Shown: positions 1 to 13,700 of the stretch, one piece after another
How positions within the stretch are numbered: the first letter of the stretch is position 1
Layout of the letters: each line of letters begins with the position of its first letter
Assembly (NCBI RefSeq): GCF_011386835.1
Contig: NC_088791.1
Location: 124,906,943 to 124,970,942, forward strand
DNA: 64,000 nucleotides
Source of the DNA: Chrysemys picta bellii
Lineage: Eukaryota; Chordata; Testudines; Emydidae
Direction of reading: 5' to 3'
The notes under the pieces: model-generated
What the model was told of the DNA's origin: nothing
The model's database searches: none
What the model saw: only the letters and a program-made list of their open reading frames with translations
Translations under genes and position numbers: made by a program

Positions 1-60
1 GGGCTTGGCTGGGCCCCTCCAGAGAAGTGCATCTTGAGGGATCCTGGCCGGGGCAGGTCC

Positions 61-479
61 TAGGGTTACCATACGTCCGGATTTTCCCGGACATGTCCGG
101 CTTTTTGGGCTCCAAATCCCCGTCCGGGGGGAAAGCCCCCAAAGCCGGACATGTCCGGGAAAATCGGGACATGCTGGGCCGGCCGTGCGGGGGCTCGGGG
201 GCCGGGCCGGCGGCTCGGGGGACGGGCCGGCAGTGCCGGGGGACGGGGGTGCTCGGCCAGGGGCCGGGCCCGGGCCCGGGCCCGGGCCGGCCTGGGCCGC
301 GCCTCCTCCCCCCCACACTCCCTCTTACCTGCTTCAGGCTTCCCGCGACTCAAATGTTCGCGGGAAGCAGGGGAGGGGGCGGAGACTTTGGGGAGGGGGC
401 GGAGTTGGGGAGGGGCTGGGGGAGGGGCCGGGGCCCGTGGAGTGTCCTCCTTTGGGAGGCACAAAATATGGTAACCCTA
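61..479. mobile_element. Non-autonomous hAT-type DNA transposon, 419 bp
   Basis: The ends are inverted repeats, TAGGGTTACCATA at the left and TATGGTAACCCTA at the right. The element is flanked by a perfect 8-bp duplication, GCAGGTCC (53-60 and 480-487), which is the hAT signature. Just inside the left end is a second palindrome built on CCGGACATGTCCGG. The interior is very GC-rich with CCCGGG runs and has no credible coding potential; long open frames across it are a composition effect. It lies upstream of the SAMM50 promoter. Confidence 0.85.
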
Positions 480-487
480 GCAGGTCC

Positions 488-1110
488 TGGCCTGGCTGAT
501 CGCGCCATTCCCAAGAGGCCAGAGCAATTCCCGGCCCTGGGACTGGCCTTGGCTGCGCTGCCAGCTCAGCCCGGCAGACAGTCACCTCCCAGCAGGGCTG
601 GTGCGTGCGGCCAGGAGGTGGGGCTTGGGGGCAGAGGCGCCGACTCCTTGGGTGCTCTGGGGCTGGAGCACCCACGGGGAAAAAGCGATGGGTGCTTTGC
701 ACCCATGCGCAGCTCCCTGCCCCACCCCAGCTCACCTCTGCCTCTGCTCCCCCTCGCTCTGGGGACTGACCTCACCACGCCATGTTCCATTGCCTCCATG
801 GGGGCCCACAAATATGTTTGGGGCCAGGCCCACAAAAGGTTAATCCGGCCCTGCCTAAAAGCCTTTTTACATTTTACTGGCACAAGGCAGCACCTCTATG
901 ATGCAGCGAGACTGAATGTGTGTGAGGGCCAGTGCGGCTACTGGTTTTGGCATTATGTTCCTCTGCTACTGAAGTCTGTTTTTCACATCAACTAGTGCAA
1001 GGCTCTCTACTATGCTGCTTGTGTCTTGCAAGGTGGAGGAGCAGGGGATGAGGTTAGCTAAGACCAGACTCCTCCCCCCACCTAGCAGTCACTTGCAAAC
1101 AGACACCACC
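488..1110. repeat. Composite repeat-derived sequence upstream of SAMM50
   Basis: Around 632-720 is a fragment of the same family as the elements at 41937-42272 and 59275-59659; it carries the paired GGAGCACCCAC / GTGGGTGCTC-type motifs and starts CAGAGGCGCCGACTCC. Around 790-860 the text on Cs and Gs ending in GGTTAATCCGGCCCTGCC looks like another DNA-transposon end. I see no gene here; open frames are GC-driven. Confidence 0.5.
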
Positions 1111-1142
1111 CTTGCAGCCCGGTGTTACTGACAGCAAACCCA

Positions 1143-1241
1143 CAAAAGCTTATGCTCAAATAAATTTGTTAGTCTCTAAGGGGCCACAAGTACTCCTGTT
1201 CTTTTTGCAGATACAGACTAACACAGCTGCTACTCTGAAAT
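1143..1241 (-). repeat. Short interspersed repeat fragment (reptile SINE-like)
   Basis: This segment is the reverse complement of the unit seen at 14334-14402: both contain the GAACAGGAGTACTTGTGGC block followed by the TTAGAGAC...AACAAATT block. The shared unit, and the terminal duplication around the other copy, identify it as a dispersed retroposon-like repeat. Its exact family is not assigned. Confidence 0.6.
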
Positions 1242-1625
1242 CTGAAAGTTATCTTCTGCCTCCCTCGGTTGAAATGCTCTAGCCACCACCTCACCTTTTC
1301 TGCACGCTGCAGCCCTTGCCCTGCCTTGCTGGTGGTGCGCCATGTTTTAATTGACCAGTTTTAAATTCTGCCAAGCCCAGGCCACCAACTTCCACAGTAA
1401 CTTAGCCTCCTGCCGCAGCTGCGGCTTTAGGGAAGCGGGGGAACAGCCCTCCACCCGGGCCTGCCACTTGGCCCATCCTGATCCTCCCCTCTCGCTTGCC
1501 TCCCCCCTCCCTTCGTGGGGCGGGGCTTCCTAGCTCCCACCCCATCCGGGAACTTCACTGCTTGCTCCGCCCCTTTCAGCTCTGCTGGCCAATAAGAGCC
1601 GGTGGGGGCGGAGCTCCCGGGTGTC

Positions 1626-1670
1626 ATGGCTGCTTCCGTGCCGCGGTCTTTGCTGTGGGCCCGGTGCTGA
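1626..1670 (+). other. Possible 14-codon upstream ORF before SAMM50
   Basis: An ATG in a fair context (GTCATGG) opens a 14-codon frame ending in TGA, 63 bp before the SAMM50 start and in another reading frame. It matters only if transcription starts upstream of 1626, which is not known. Confidence 0.3.
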
Positions 1671-1733
1671 CCGCCGCGCGCTGCCCTCGCTGTGGGATCG
1701 CTGCTCTCCCCGCTCGGCGGCGGCGGCGCGGCC

Positions 1734-1754
1734 ATGGGGACGGTGCACGCGCGG
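1734..1754 (+). CDS. SAMM50: SAMM50 coding exon 1
   Basis: It encodes MGTVHAR (residues 1-7) and ends at a GTGAGA donor in phase 0. The start is chosen for its Kozak context and its match to the conserved SAMM50 N terminus. Confidence 0.93.
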
Positions 1755-4700
1755 GTGAGATCCCTGCCGGCCCAGCTGGCGCGTAGGGCCCCGGGGCAGA
1801 GGAGGAGCCGCGCCCGCTGGCGCGACCTTCGGGAGCGGGGCCGGGCCCGGCCTGGCCGGGGGCCTCTGAGTAGCGGGGGGAGCCTTGGTCCCCGGGGGCC
1901 TCCCAACCCCTTCCCCGCGGGCTGTGGCTTTATCCCGGGAGGGGGAGGCTGCGCCGCCCCGCCTCGCCTCGCCTCGCCTCTAACAACGGGCCTGGGGCGG
2001 TTCCCTGTGAGCGTGTGCCCGGGGCGGCAGGGTTCTCCGTTCCCCGCGTGTCAATGACCGGCTGCAGCAGCAGCAGGGACCCCTGCCCGGCGTGGAGTCA
2101 CTGCCCGGTGGGCAGTGGCGGTTTAATGACTTTGCCGTCCCAGGCCCCCTATAAACGTGTTTTAGTTTTTTTACAAATTCGTTTGAACTAAAATGAATCT
2201 AAATATCATTAAAGTAATTGAACATTTACAAGTTTTATTATAAATAAAATTACAAGTACAGTGGACCTTCACTTGAACGCCTGTCCGTATAGCGCAATTT
2301 TGCTTATAGCGTGGGACTGCGCGTGGATCCAAAACCCCGTCTTTAAGCGGGGGTCCGGTGCAGTTTAGGATTCTCGCGAGTATGTTTCCAAAATGGCATT
2401 GCACCATCATTGATGGCTTCAATACGCGCGATGATTGGTAGAATTGCAGCGTTACTGATGCCGCAATTACAAAAATGCTGCTATTATAAATTTGCCCCCC
2501 CCCCCCCCCTGCGAATTTGTTGGCCTAGGCAATAATACACTGCTGCCGGGGGAAGGCAAACTGCGCAGCAGGCGAGTTAACCTGAAATATTTCACATACG
2601 CTCCATGAGGGTCTGCAGGTGGGATGTAGGCCCGTGGGGCGGGGGGTGTCAGATGCACTAGCTCTGGATGGCAGGCCCTTTTGCAGAACTGCTGACATTT
2701 GGCTGTGCTAGGAGGAGGGAGGGACTCATATGGTGAGCGCCCCCGCCCAGGGTTTGGCTTTGCTCTCCACACTGATTTCCTCAGGAAGAGTTTAACTCTC
2801 TGTCCAGGTCCTTTCTTCCTTCTCTGAAGTGCCTGTGATTAGGGTCTGCTGTCGCACACCTTTTGGCTGTTTTCAAAGGACCACCTGTCTTTCTGTAATC
2901 TAAAACTGGGAACTGGTGACATAATAATAATAATAATTAATAAATCTGAAGGACCGAGATCATAGAAGAATGGGGATGGGGGCTGCGGCTTTTATGCAAA
3001 GTGGTTCCCGCCTCCCCCATGGCAGTCTCATATATTTGCACTGGTGTCCCCAAAACTATAAAAGTCATTAAAATATTTGGCTTTTCTGAATAACATTTGG
3101 AAGTTTTAGATAATATATTAGATAATGGCATAGAGAGTACACTTGTAAAGTTTGCAGACGATACCAAGCTGGGAGGGGTTGCAAGTGCTTTGGAGAATAG
3201 GATTAAAATTCAAAATGATCTGGAGAAATGGTCTGAAGTAAATAGGATGAAATTCAAGGAGGACTAATGCAAAGTACACCTCTACCTGGATATAACACTG
3301 TCCTCAGGAGCCAAAAAAATCTTACCGCGTTTTAGGTGAAATGGCGTTATATTGAACTTGCTTTGATCCACCGGAGTGCGCAGCCCTGCCCCCCCCGGAG
3401 CACTGCTTTACCGCGTTATATCCAAATTCGTGTTATATTAGGTCACATTATATTGAGGTAGCAGTGTACTCCATTTAGGAAGGAACAATCAATTGCGCAC
3501 CTACAAAATGGGAAATGACTATCTAGGAAGTAGTACTACAGAAAGGAATCTGGGGGTCATAGTGGACCATAAGCTAAATATGAGTCACCAGTATGACACC
3601 GTTACAAAAAAAGTGAACATTATTTTGGGATCTATTAGCAGGAGTGTTGTAAGCAAGACATGAGAAGTAATTCTTCCGCTGTAGTCCATGCTGATTAGGC
3701 CTCAACTGGAGTATTGTGTCCTGTTCTGGGCGCCACATTTCAGGAAAGATATGGACAAATTGGAGAACGTCCAGAGAAGAGCAACAAAAATTATTAAAGG
3801 TCTAGAAAACATGACCTATGAGGGAAGATTTAAAAAATTGGGTTTGTTTAGTCTGGAAAAGAGAAGATTGAGAGGGGACATAAGATTTCAAGTACATAAA
3901 AGGTTGTTACTAGGAGGAGGGAGAAAAATGGTTCTTCTTAACCTCTGAGGATAGGACAAGAGGCAGTGGGCTTAAATTGCAGCAAGAGAGATTTAGGTGT
4001 CGGAGAAAATCCCCTTCACATCCCTGTCAGTTCTTTCGCTACTTCCACATAGGTTTGACATTAGGAAAAATGTCCTAACTGTCGGGGTGGTTAAGCACTG
4101 GAATAAATTGCTTAGGAGGTTGTGGAATCGCTGTCCTTAGAGATTTTTAAGAACAGGTTGGACAAACACCTGTCGGGGTGGTCTAGATAATACTTAGTCC
4201 TGCCATGAGTGCAATGACCTCTCGAGGCCCCCTTCAGTTCTATGATTCTAAGTCAAGAAACTCGGAGTTAAGGTACCATACCTAGATTCAAGTTACCTAA
4301 TATGCACAAAAACAGAGCCGTCGGCTTACATATTGCATAAGTCATAGAATAGTATAATTTCAGCATATGTTGCCTTAGCTCGTATTTTTCATTCTGGTTC
4401 CAGAACCCCAACGTAATAATCAGTGAAATGAAAATATGATAAATTTTAAATTGATAAAGGCATGTCTTTTCACACAATATGTAATTAGGCAGTGGAATTT
4501 ATTGTTACAGGAAGTTACTGAGACTAAGAACTTAGTAAGATTCTAAAAATGATTGGACATTTATATGGATATCAAGAATATCCAGAGTTGTCATAATTAA
4601 TTATACAATTTTTGAAGGGGGTATTAAGATTTAAGCAAATCTCTGGTAGAGATCAGAATAAGACCTAAGGTGGGGGCAGATTATCCCACATCTCCCTACT

Positions 4701-7700
4701 TCAGTCTTCTGAAACCTCCCTCTGACTCAACTGGTACTGGTTGTTGTTAGAGACAGGATACTGAACTAGTTGGACCTTGGGTCTGATGCAGTATAGCATT
4801 TACTGTGTTGCAAAAGAATAGCTTCTCCCTGAAGCGATGCAGTGTATACTCTGCTGGTGACCTTGCCATAGAGATTGTTGCTGAAGTCTGATAGCAGCAG
4901 TAGTGTAAGAGGGTACTCCATGACTTTGTGAAGTTTTTATTGTTCTTATTTCATAATGCTGTAAGTTATAGCAAACAAACCCATTTTTAGTTGGAAAACT
5001 GAATGAACTGACTTACCTTTTCATCTTAAAAGCAGACTCCAACATTGGTGAGTCATGTTCTTAGAATGATGTTCGGAGGACTGGTGATAGGAAGAAAACC
5101 TTGTGTTCGCAAATCTAAAAAGATTTAAGCCACACAACAAAGTAACATGCTGAAAAACCTGTGTTTCTCTGGACATTTGGCACCTAAACCAAATGTTCTG
5201 ATATCTTTCATTTTGCTTATCACTTCACATGGTGAAAGTATGCCTTAAAAATAAGACAACTGACTGAAGTGTAGATGCCTATTAAAAATTGAATTATACA
5301 AGTATTTTTGAAGGGCTGGTAAATAATATCAGAAAAGTTAAATATTTGAAATTTTACAAAGGAAAGGAACTTGTTCTCCTGCAAAACCGTGTAGAGATAA
5401 AGAAGCATACTGTACTTTCTAAGCAGACATAACTTACTGTATATCGTATCTTACTAAAGAAAACACTCTCAACATGGAAATTATTCAATCTATAGTAAAA
5501 CTTTCAGCAAATATATACTGTACAAATACATAAATGTGATGCCCAGTATTTTCTCTCTTCTATTTATGGTACACCTCTATCCCAATATAACGTGACCCGA
5601 TATAACACGAATTCTGATATAATACAGTAAAGCGGTGCTCTGGGGGGGCAGGGCTGCGCACTCCGGCGGATCAAAGCAAGTTCGATATAATGCGGTTTCA
5701 CCTATAATGTGGTAAGATATTTTGGCTCCGGAGGACAGCGTTATATCGAGGTAGAGGTGTATTGTCATTCCTTATAATATGATGGGCAGAATGTTGAGAA
5801 TTTTCCTCACAAGAAAAAAACTCTTAGATGTGGTACAAAATGTTTAATTTATTAAATAGAAAATACAGATTATTTTGTGTATATATTTTATTCAGAGTCT
5901 GGAGCCTCTTCCAGTGAGTGGGTCTGACTTTGGTGCTTTAGGAGATGAACCTGAACTAGTTGAAGTTGAACCTGAAGCCAAGCAGGAAGTCCTTGAAAAC
6001 AAAGATGTGAGTTCCTAATCAATGGGTGTGAATGTGTTTTTTGTTTTTGTTTTTATTTAAATCTTTTATTTGTAGGGAATATCCCAAACCAGTATTTGAG
6101 ATATAAGAGAAGAGAATGAATCCAGTAATGTCTGGCTTCCTTTGTTATTACTGTATATACTCGATCATAAGCCGGTTCATTTATAAGCTGACCACCCCTC
6201 CCCCCCCCCAAGATGGATAAGTAAAAAATGGAAATTTTTCATGACCCATTCATAAGCCGACCCTATAATTCAGGGGTCAGCAAAGTTTGGCTCCCGGGCC
6301 ATCATGGTGGGCCGAGATGGTTTGTTTACCTCAAGCGTCTGCAGGCACGGAGGTAAACCTAAGTAAACAAAGTGTCCCGGCGTGCCAACTGCTTACCCTG
6401 ATGGGCCGGGACAGCAACTGGTGGGGAAACGTTTTTTTGGGGGGGGGGGGGGGAGAGGAGAGAAGCTGGGGGTCAAGGGAGTGACCACCCTCCACATGAC
6501 CCCACCCCTAGCCCAGGTCCCCCACACTCTCCCCATCCTATCCCTTCCCACCTTATCTGGGGAGGGCCAGGGGTGGATGTCTCTGGCCTGGCTGGAGCTG
6601 CTCCGGCAGGCTGGGCGGTGCGGCCGCAGCCTACTCTGGCGGGCCAGACCGGTCGGCGTGGCCTCAGCATGTTCCAGCGGGCTGGGCCGGGTGTCATGGC
6701 CGAAGTGTACTCCGGCGGGCCGGGCAGCGTGGCCACAGCCTGCTCTGGGGGATGGGGCCAATCGGCACAGCTGCAGCCTGCCAGTCCCAGAGCTGCAGCT
6801 GCTTCAGAGGCTGCAGGAAGAGCAGCGTGGCCAGAAGCGGAGAGACTTTGGCCCCGCCTCTTCCCTTTTGTCTCTGCTGGCTGTGCTGCCTCTCCTTGCT
6901 CCCTCTGTTGGGGGAGGGGCTGTGTCCCACCTCTCCCCTCTCTATACCTGTTCATAAGCCGACCCCCTTCTCTGGTGCTTCCCGTTTTTACTAAAAAAAA
7001 TTAGGCTTATGAACGAGTGATTTAAATAGGCAAACAGTGATTAAAGTGATTTAAATAATAGATTTTAATCATGTTCTGCATTTGTACTTTTTTGTTCTTT
7101 TCCTAATAAAAAGTTGATTCCTAATGGTTAAGTATTAAAACATGCTGAATTGCAACTAAATATAGCTTTCATGCTGAATTTGGTGCTGCTTTTTGCTAAC
7201 CAGGAGGCTGCACTGTCTGTACACATTTATTTAAACAATTATATAACTTAACCTACATTTATTCAGATTCTTAACTTTTATATTATATTGTTAAAATGTT
7301 GAATTATGCATTTCTTATTTACTAGATGGTTAATTTTTTACTTGTGATTTGTGTCAAGCTCTATTTAGATGGAAATTCAATTAAATGCACAAACAGATTT
7401 TTTTTTTAAATAAAAGTGCTTGTTACATAAGAAATTTATCAAAGTTTAGCAAAACATATTTTACATTTAAAACTCCTATATTAAACAAAATATTATCTGT
7501 AAGGCTAAGATTTTGTCATGGATATTTCCAGTAAAAGTCAGGGACAGGTCACAGGCAATAAAGAAAAATTCACAGAAGCCATGACCTGTCCGTGACTTTT
7601 ACTAAAAATATGTGTGACAAAATGGGGATCTGCAGGTCCCCACACCGCCTACAGCAAGGGTCCCCACACCGCCTACTGTGGGTTGTGTGTTGGAGCCCCA

Positions 7701-10700
7701 TGGTCCCCCACCGCCCATGGCTGGAAGCAGTGGGGGGCTGCAGGGTACCCTTGCCACCTGCAGCTCTGGGGGTCCGCCCACAGGGGCCAGGAGCTGCAGG
7801 GTGCCCCTGCTGTCTGGGGGGGCTGCCTGCTGTAGCCGGGAGCTGTGGGGGTTCCCCAGCTGTGGCCCGGAGGTTGGTGGTTCCCCCACTGTCTGCATCT
7901 TCAGGGCTGCTGCCTCAGCCAGGAACTCAGGGGTTCCTTGGAACTCTGGGGGCCTCCAGAGGCGGCAGGGGTACCCTGCAGTTCCCTCCCCCTGCGGGCA
8001 GCAGGGGACCCTGCAGCTCCTGAGCCCTGCAGGCTGAAGTCATGGAATCCGTGACTTCCGTGATCTCTGTGACTAAATCATAGCCTTAATTATCTGTAGT
8101 TAGTGAATTGAACTAATTGTTTCTGGCAACCATGTTCTTCAAGATTTTGGAACTAGCAGATTTCATCCTCTCACACCTAGCTTTATTCATAGATTGGATG
8201 AGGAAAACAAGCTTTCCTTCTTTTTCAGCTCCCAGTTGGTTTCTTATCTTTGAATGAACTAGTTGTTCAACTAAACTAGTTGAATAAACTGAAATGAAAA
8301 AAATATTCTCTCCACATGCAGTAGAGGCTACTGTGGTCAAAAGTTGATTCAGCACATCAATAAACTCTGGTTCCAGGTGCTTAGCCAGTGACATCCAGCA
8401 GTTCAGTGTCTGACTTTCTTTAAAACTTAGCAAGCAAATCTACTGTTTAATTTAAGGCGTTAACAAGGTTTGGAGGTGTTAGATTTTTATTGGCAAATGT
8501 TGATGAACATCGATTTCACCATACACACACAATCCAACAAGAAATATTTCCATCTGTGATGATAAATGTGCAGGTAGGCATAGTAAGAAAAATGTTGCTT
8601 GGGAACTTAATAGAGTTTGATTTAAGGATATTTACTTTGTATATATCGATGTGATGTTGACAATTTGTGTTTGAACAGTTCTAAAACTTTAACTTTTTAG
8701 AATCTCAGCATCTACTGTCATTAAATAATTGTCTTGCCCTCCATAATTTCCTGCAACCATAAGCATTTAAATTGACAAAAATATTTTAAAAACTTAAAAA
8801 TAAGCAAGATACTATCCATTGAAATTATTTTAAAAAAATCAAATTCTGCCAAGGCTAGCCTTAATGTAGCTTGTCAGTTTCATACTTAATTTTAAATAGG
8901 TTTATTTAAAAAAAGCCTGTTCAATTTAAATAAAATCCAATTAAAATAAAAAGATAATCATTTTTTATCAGCCCTGTTTTTCCTACAAAAGATGTTGTTA
9001 AATACATTTAATATGTTTAACAATACAGCAAAGAAGAGACATCTCATAATGCTCTAATTTTTAAAGATGTTTCCTTTTCTTGACTTTGTTCACAGTCACT
9101 CCCACTGGAAGCTTGGTAATGAAGTCTCTTTCCTTAATAAAAAAAAGTTTTAATTCTATTACATGTGCACACCAATTTATTATTGTCGCGTTGCTAGTGC
9201 AGGTTGCAACTGTCTTCTATTTTATTAGAAAAAGGAGGTTATTTGGGAGGTTGTTTTTGTTTTGGGGGTTGGGTTTTTGTTTTTGTTTTGGTTTTGGTTT
9301 TTTTGGCAGTGAGTAATATGTCCCAAAGTTATGTGTACTGAAAAGGTTGGAGAAAATAAGGCAGATTTAATCAATATAGTGCATTAAATAAACTAGCTAC
9401 AGTTTATATGGACAAACAAGAATTTGAGTTTAAAAAAAATCATTTAGTATTTTGTAGTATTGTAGACCTTGCTATGTGTTTTAGTTTATAATGTTCAGAT
9501 GGTGATGGAATGTTTAATATTTACTCCAGTATCTGAGACTTATTTTTGACTGTATAGTTAAACTCTGCTTATGTGTAAATGGTGAAGGAAATACACAGAG
9601 AACTATATGTTTAGGACTTGTGTTCAAGTTCATATAGTTTTAGCCAATGACTGACTTGTGCATAAAGATCTGTGAGGAAAATCCTAGTAGCTATGGACTC
9701 TTAGTGTCTTTTCCAGTAATTAGTTCTTGATTTTGAGTTAGGAAACCTGTTTTTCAACATAATTCTTGTTAATGGAAATAATTAACTACAATCCAGGATT
9801 GATGATTGTATTGCTCCCTGATATTATAAATTTATACTAATTCACAAGTGAATCCTATATTCTTGTACCTTCAGTCAGACTACAGTATTATTTGTGTCTA
9901 GGTGGTTTTAATTTTGTGTTGTTAATAGTCATCTTATGTTTAGGTGGTGGTCCAACATGTACACTTTGATGGACTTGGAAGGACTAAAGATGACATTATC
10001 ATGTACGAAATTGGTGACCTTTTCAAGGCTAAAAACCTCATTGATGTAAGTATTGTAGTGAGTTGCATCTGCTCTGCAAAACACTCCAGACTTGAAAAAT
10101 TTACCAAGCACTTACAGGTACTAATTAGATGAGTAAACCTACAAGCCAAAAGTAGTTTAAAAAAAAAAATAGGCGATAGTTAGGAGTATCCCATCAGCCC
10201 AGCTTCTTGTCACTTGTGCTACTAGTCTGTACTAGTCTGCAATGTCTTTGCTACCACTGATGATTCCCAAGAAAGAAAAACCCAGTTTGACTTTTAGACC
10301 AGGTTAAATTGAAGAACTGATTGAAAAATTATTTTGTTTTCTTATAAATTTAGATGATACCATACACCAGGGGTGGGCAAACTTTTTGGCCCAAGGGCTA
10401 CATCTGGGAATAGAAATTGTATGGTGGGCCATGAATGCTCACAAAATTGGGGTTGGGGTGCAGGAGGGGGTGTGGGCTCTGGGGTGGGACCAGAAATGAG
10501 GAGTTCAAGGTGCAGGAGGGGGCTCTGGGCTGGAGCAGGGGGGTGAGGTGCGGGGGGAGGGCTCTGGGGATGAGGAGTTTGGGGTATTGGAGGGTGCTCT
10601 GGGCTGGGACTATGGGGTTTGGAGGGCGGGAGGGGGATCAGGGCTGGGGTGGGGGTTTGGGGCGTGGGGAGAGGCTCGGGGGGGGCAGGCTACCTCAGGT

Positions 10701-13700
10701 GGCTCCTGGAAGCAGCAGCCATGTCCCTTCTCTGTTGGAGCACTGGAGGGGGCCATTGGAGCACATAGGAGCCGGAGGGGGCCATGCCGCTGCTTCCAGG
10801 AGCCGCGTGGAGCGGCCAACAACCTTGCTCCCCAGCTGGAGCGAGGCAAACCCCAGAGCCTGCTCCCCAGTGGAACCTCAAGGGCCAGCTTAAAGCTGCT
10901 GGCGGGCTGGATTTGGCCTGCGGGCCATAGTTTGCCCACCCCTGCCATACACAGAACACCATGATGTTTTTTCAGTCCCTTTTCAGAGTGGAATCACACT
11001 TTATTATGTACTTATGTTATGTAGTTGTATTCAGTTCTTTAAAAAGAAAAGACATCAGCTATCAGAGTAACCCCTTTGTGGCATTGTCATCTGGGATTGA
11101 AGTCTGAATCCGTATGGATATTCTCTCACTCTTGAGTAGACGTCTGTCTAGAATAAGGTTGGCAGGACAATGTGGGGAAGCTTTCATTGCTGCTGCCCGC
11201 CTTTATATTGCTAGAGTTCTGCTGAGGTAATTCCTTTTTTTGTACCAGCTTCTGTTGGTGAAAGAGGCAAGCTTTCGAGTGTACACAGAGCTTTTCTTCA
11301 GGTCCTGTAAGCTCGAAAGCTTGTCTCAGTCACCAAGAGAATTAGTCCAATAAAAGATATTACATCACCCACCTGGTGTCTCTAATTTCCTGGTACCGAC
11401 ACTGCTACAACATTGTATATAACAGTCCTGCTGATCAGTTTCCTTTTGTAGAAAAGCCCTTATTTGTTCTTTATAGCTAGCTCCTTCTGTAAGTACTCAA
11501 TTCAATAATTAACACATGAAAGATTTTTATCTACACTTTTGAGTTTGTTAATGTATAGTCAGTTGATAAACATAAGGAATCCAAATGAGACATTAAGATC
11601 TTAGTTTGTCAACTCTGATATGGTTCAGAAGGGTTTTTTCCTTTTTTAAAAATGTTTTAAAGAAAATTGATATGCAAGGATGTTTCAGTATTATAAAGCT
11701 GCAAGTTAACAAAACCGGCAAATTGAGGTGGATGCTCTGTTTAACTTATCTTCTTGCATCTGGGTATTGAAGTAGATCCTGAATCGATTTATGTTGTAAT
11801 GTATATAGAAGCCCTTCAAAATCTATGAATGACGTGTGAATCTCCTTGTGCTATTTAGCCATTGTACCAGTGATTCCTTGGTAAGGTGCAATCCAAATTT
11901 CTTCTCTCATTCTATAGGTAATGAGAAAATCACATGAAGCTCGTGAAAAGTTGCTCCGTCTAGGAATTTTTAGGCAGGTGGAAGTTCTGATTGATACATG
12001 TCAAGGTAAGAATTGGATTCTATTCCTCCGTGTGCCCCAGAGTTCCTGTAAAATGCCAGGCAAAGCACTTAAACCAGGATCTTCACAGGTGATCATTAAT
12101 TATGTGTTCCTCATTTTCTGACTGCCTATTGTGAAACACCTGGGGCCAGATTTGCCAAAGTGTTCAGAACTGCAGCTGAAATGGGTGGAACAGTGATTTG
12201 AACATATAAAGGGCTGTACTCTGAAAAATCAGGCCCTAGATTTCTCAAGTAGGGCATCCAAAATTAGTGAACGCTTGACAGTTTTGTCCTTTATCTCTGT
12301 ACCGCAGTTCTCCAGATAATGAAGATATTAGTACCACTTAATGTCATGGACAGATTGTGAAGATGAATATATTCATGCTTGAAATATTCTGATATAGTGA
12401 GATCACCATAGAAATGCCTACGAGAAAATTAATAATTTTGTATTTAGTGCAGGTTTTGGTGTGTTTATGTCCACACATTGAACGAGAGTACTAATAAGAA
12501 ATAATGAGCAACTACTTTTTCATTGAAGAAGGCAGGGGTTCTCTGGAAAAATATAGTATGTGATCATGTAATTAAAGGCAGTATCATAATTCATATGCAG
12601 AAGGGGGGGCTGAATTAAGATTGCACAGGCAATTTCTTAACTGTCGAGAGCATGATTTTGCAACCGTAACATTTTTTTTTACCATATTTTTTTTTTGTAA
12701 ATATGCATGCTGTCTGACTGACTTGTTTGATACAGTATCAGTTTTGCATTGTTTTCAGTTACTCTCCTTAACATCACTTCAGAATGTCCAGTAAAGAGTT
12801 GTATTATGTCATTTTAATTTCAACTTTTATTTTGAATTGATCAAATGTGTTAACATGACCATGGGAAAAAAAAAATCTTTAAATGACCATGTGTCAACAT
12901 CTTCTGTTTTATAGCTTGTATCTGATCTACAGAACTGTACATACAAGTTAATCTCTTTGAAATCAATGTTTTACTTTGCTCTTTCAAAGCTAACTTTCAT
13001 TCATAGTTCTGATAAGGTATCATAAATCCATAATTTAGCCTTTTTTGTATTTGTATACACCATCTAGCTCCTTGAAAGTCTGTATGCTAATGACTTTTCT
13101 AATTTGAAGGACACTATTGTTTTATCCAGTTTCAAACTATGAAACAGTTTGACAAAAACACTTGCTATTGGGGAGGAGACAGCTTTCCATGGTGAGCCTC
13201 CCACTTACCATCCGATGTTGTAGTAGTTAGGCTTATTTTTAAAGTTTCCAAGCCTTAGGGTAAACTAAGACAACTTACCAAATATGACAGATGCAGAGGT
13301 GCCTACCTTAGATTGCAGACAGCTTTACATGAGAGAGATGTGAACTGCCAAAGGCCAGAATCCTTGCCTCTGTGGTAGGAAGGAATCTTTCTCTTCTACA
13401 TTTGTCCCCAAGTTACACTTAAGCAGTAGCTTGCACTGCCACACACACGTAATGTGCTAAATGAATCCATTTCTATCTGGATCCACATTTCCAAATCTGT
13501 TACATAGCAGCATGCTGGGAGCTCGCATGGTGCTAAGAGCCTTGGTGCACAGATGGGGTGTACATAGCCTACCTGCATGGGATACACATTAGTTTTGCAA
13601 GTACATGGTTATAGATAGGGCCCTACCAAATTCATTAAAAACGTGTCACAGACCGTGAAATCTGGTCTCCCAGCCAGCAGCTGCTGCTCTCTGGCTGCCC

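Larger units (their letters stand above)
1430..2110 (+). promoter_or_regulatory. SAMM50: CpG-rich promoter region of SAMM50
   Basis: The segment is GC-rich with many CpG dinucleotides, unlike the AT-rich introns that follow. It holds GC boxes (GGGCGG types near 1515 and 1605, CCGCCCC near 1567) and a CCAAT box at 1589-1593, about 140 bp before the start codon. No TATA box is evident. This fits a housekeeping CpG-island promoter, as expected for a mitochondrial assembly gene. The transcription start cannot be fixed from sequence alone. Confidence 0.75.

Noticed and set aside
27..995. 322-codon open frame at the window start
   Set aside because: It runs straight through a hAT element with known ends and duplications; the open frame comes from GC-rich repeat sequence, with no domain.
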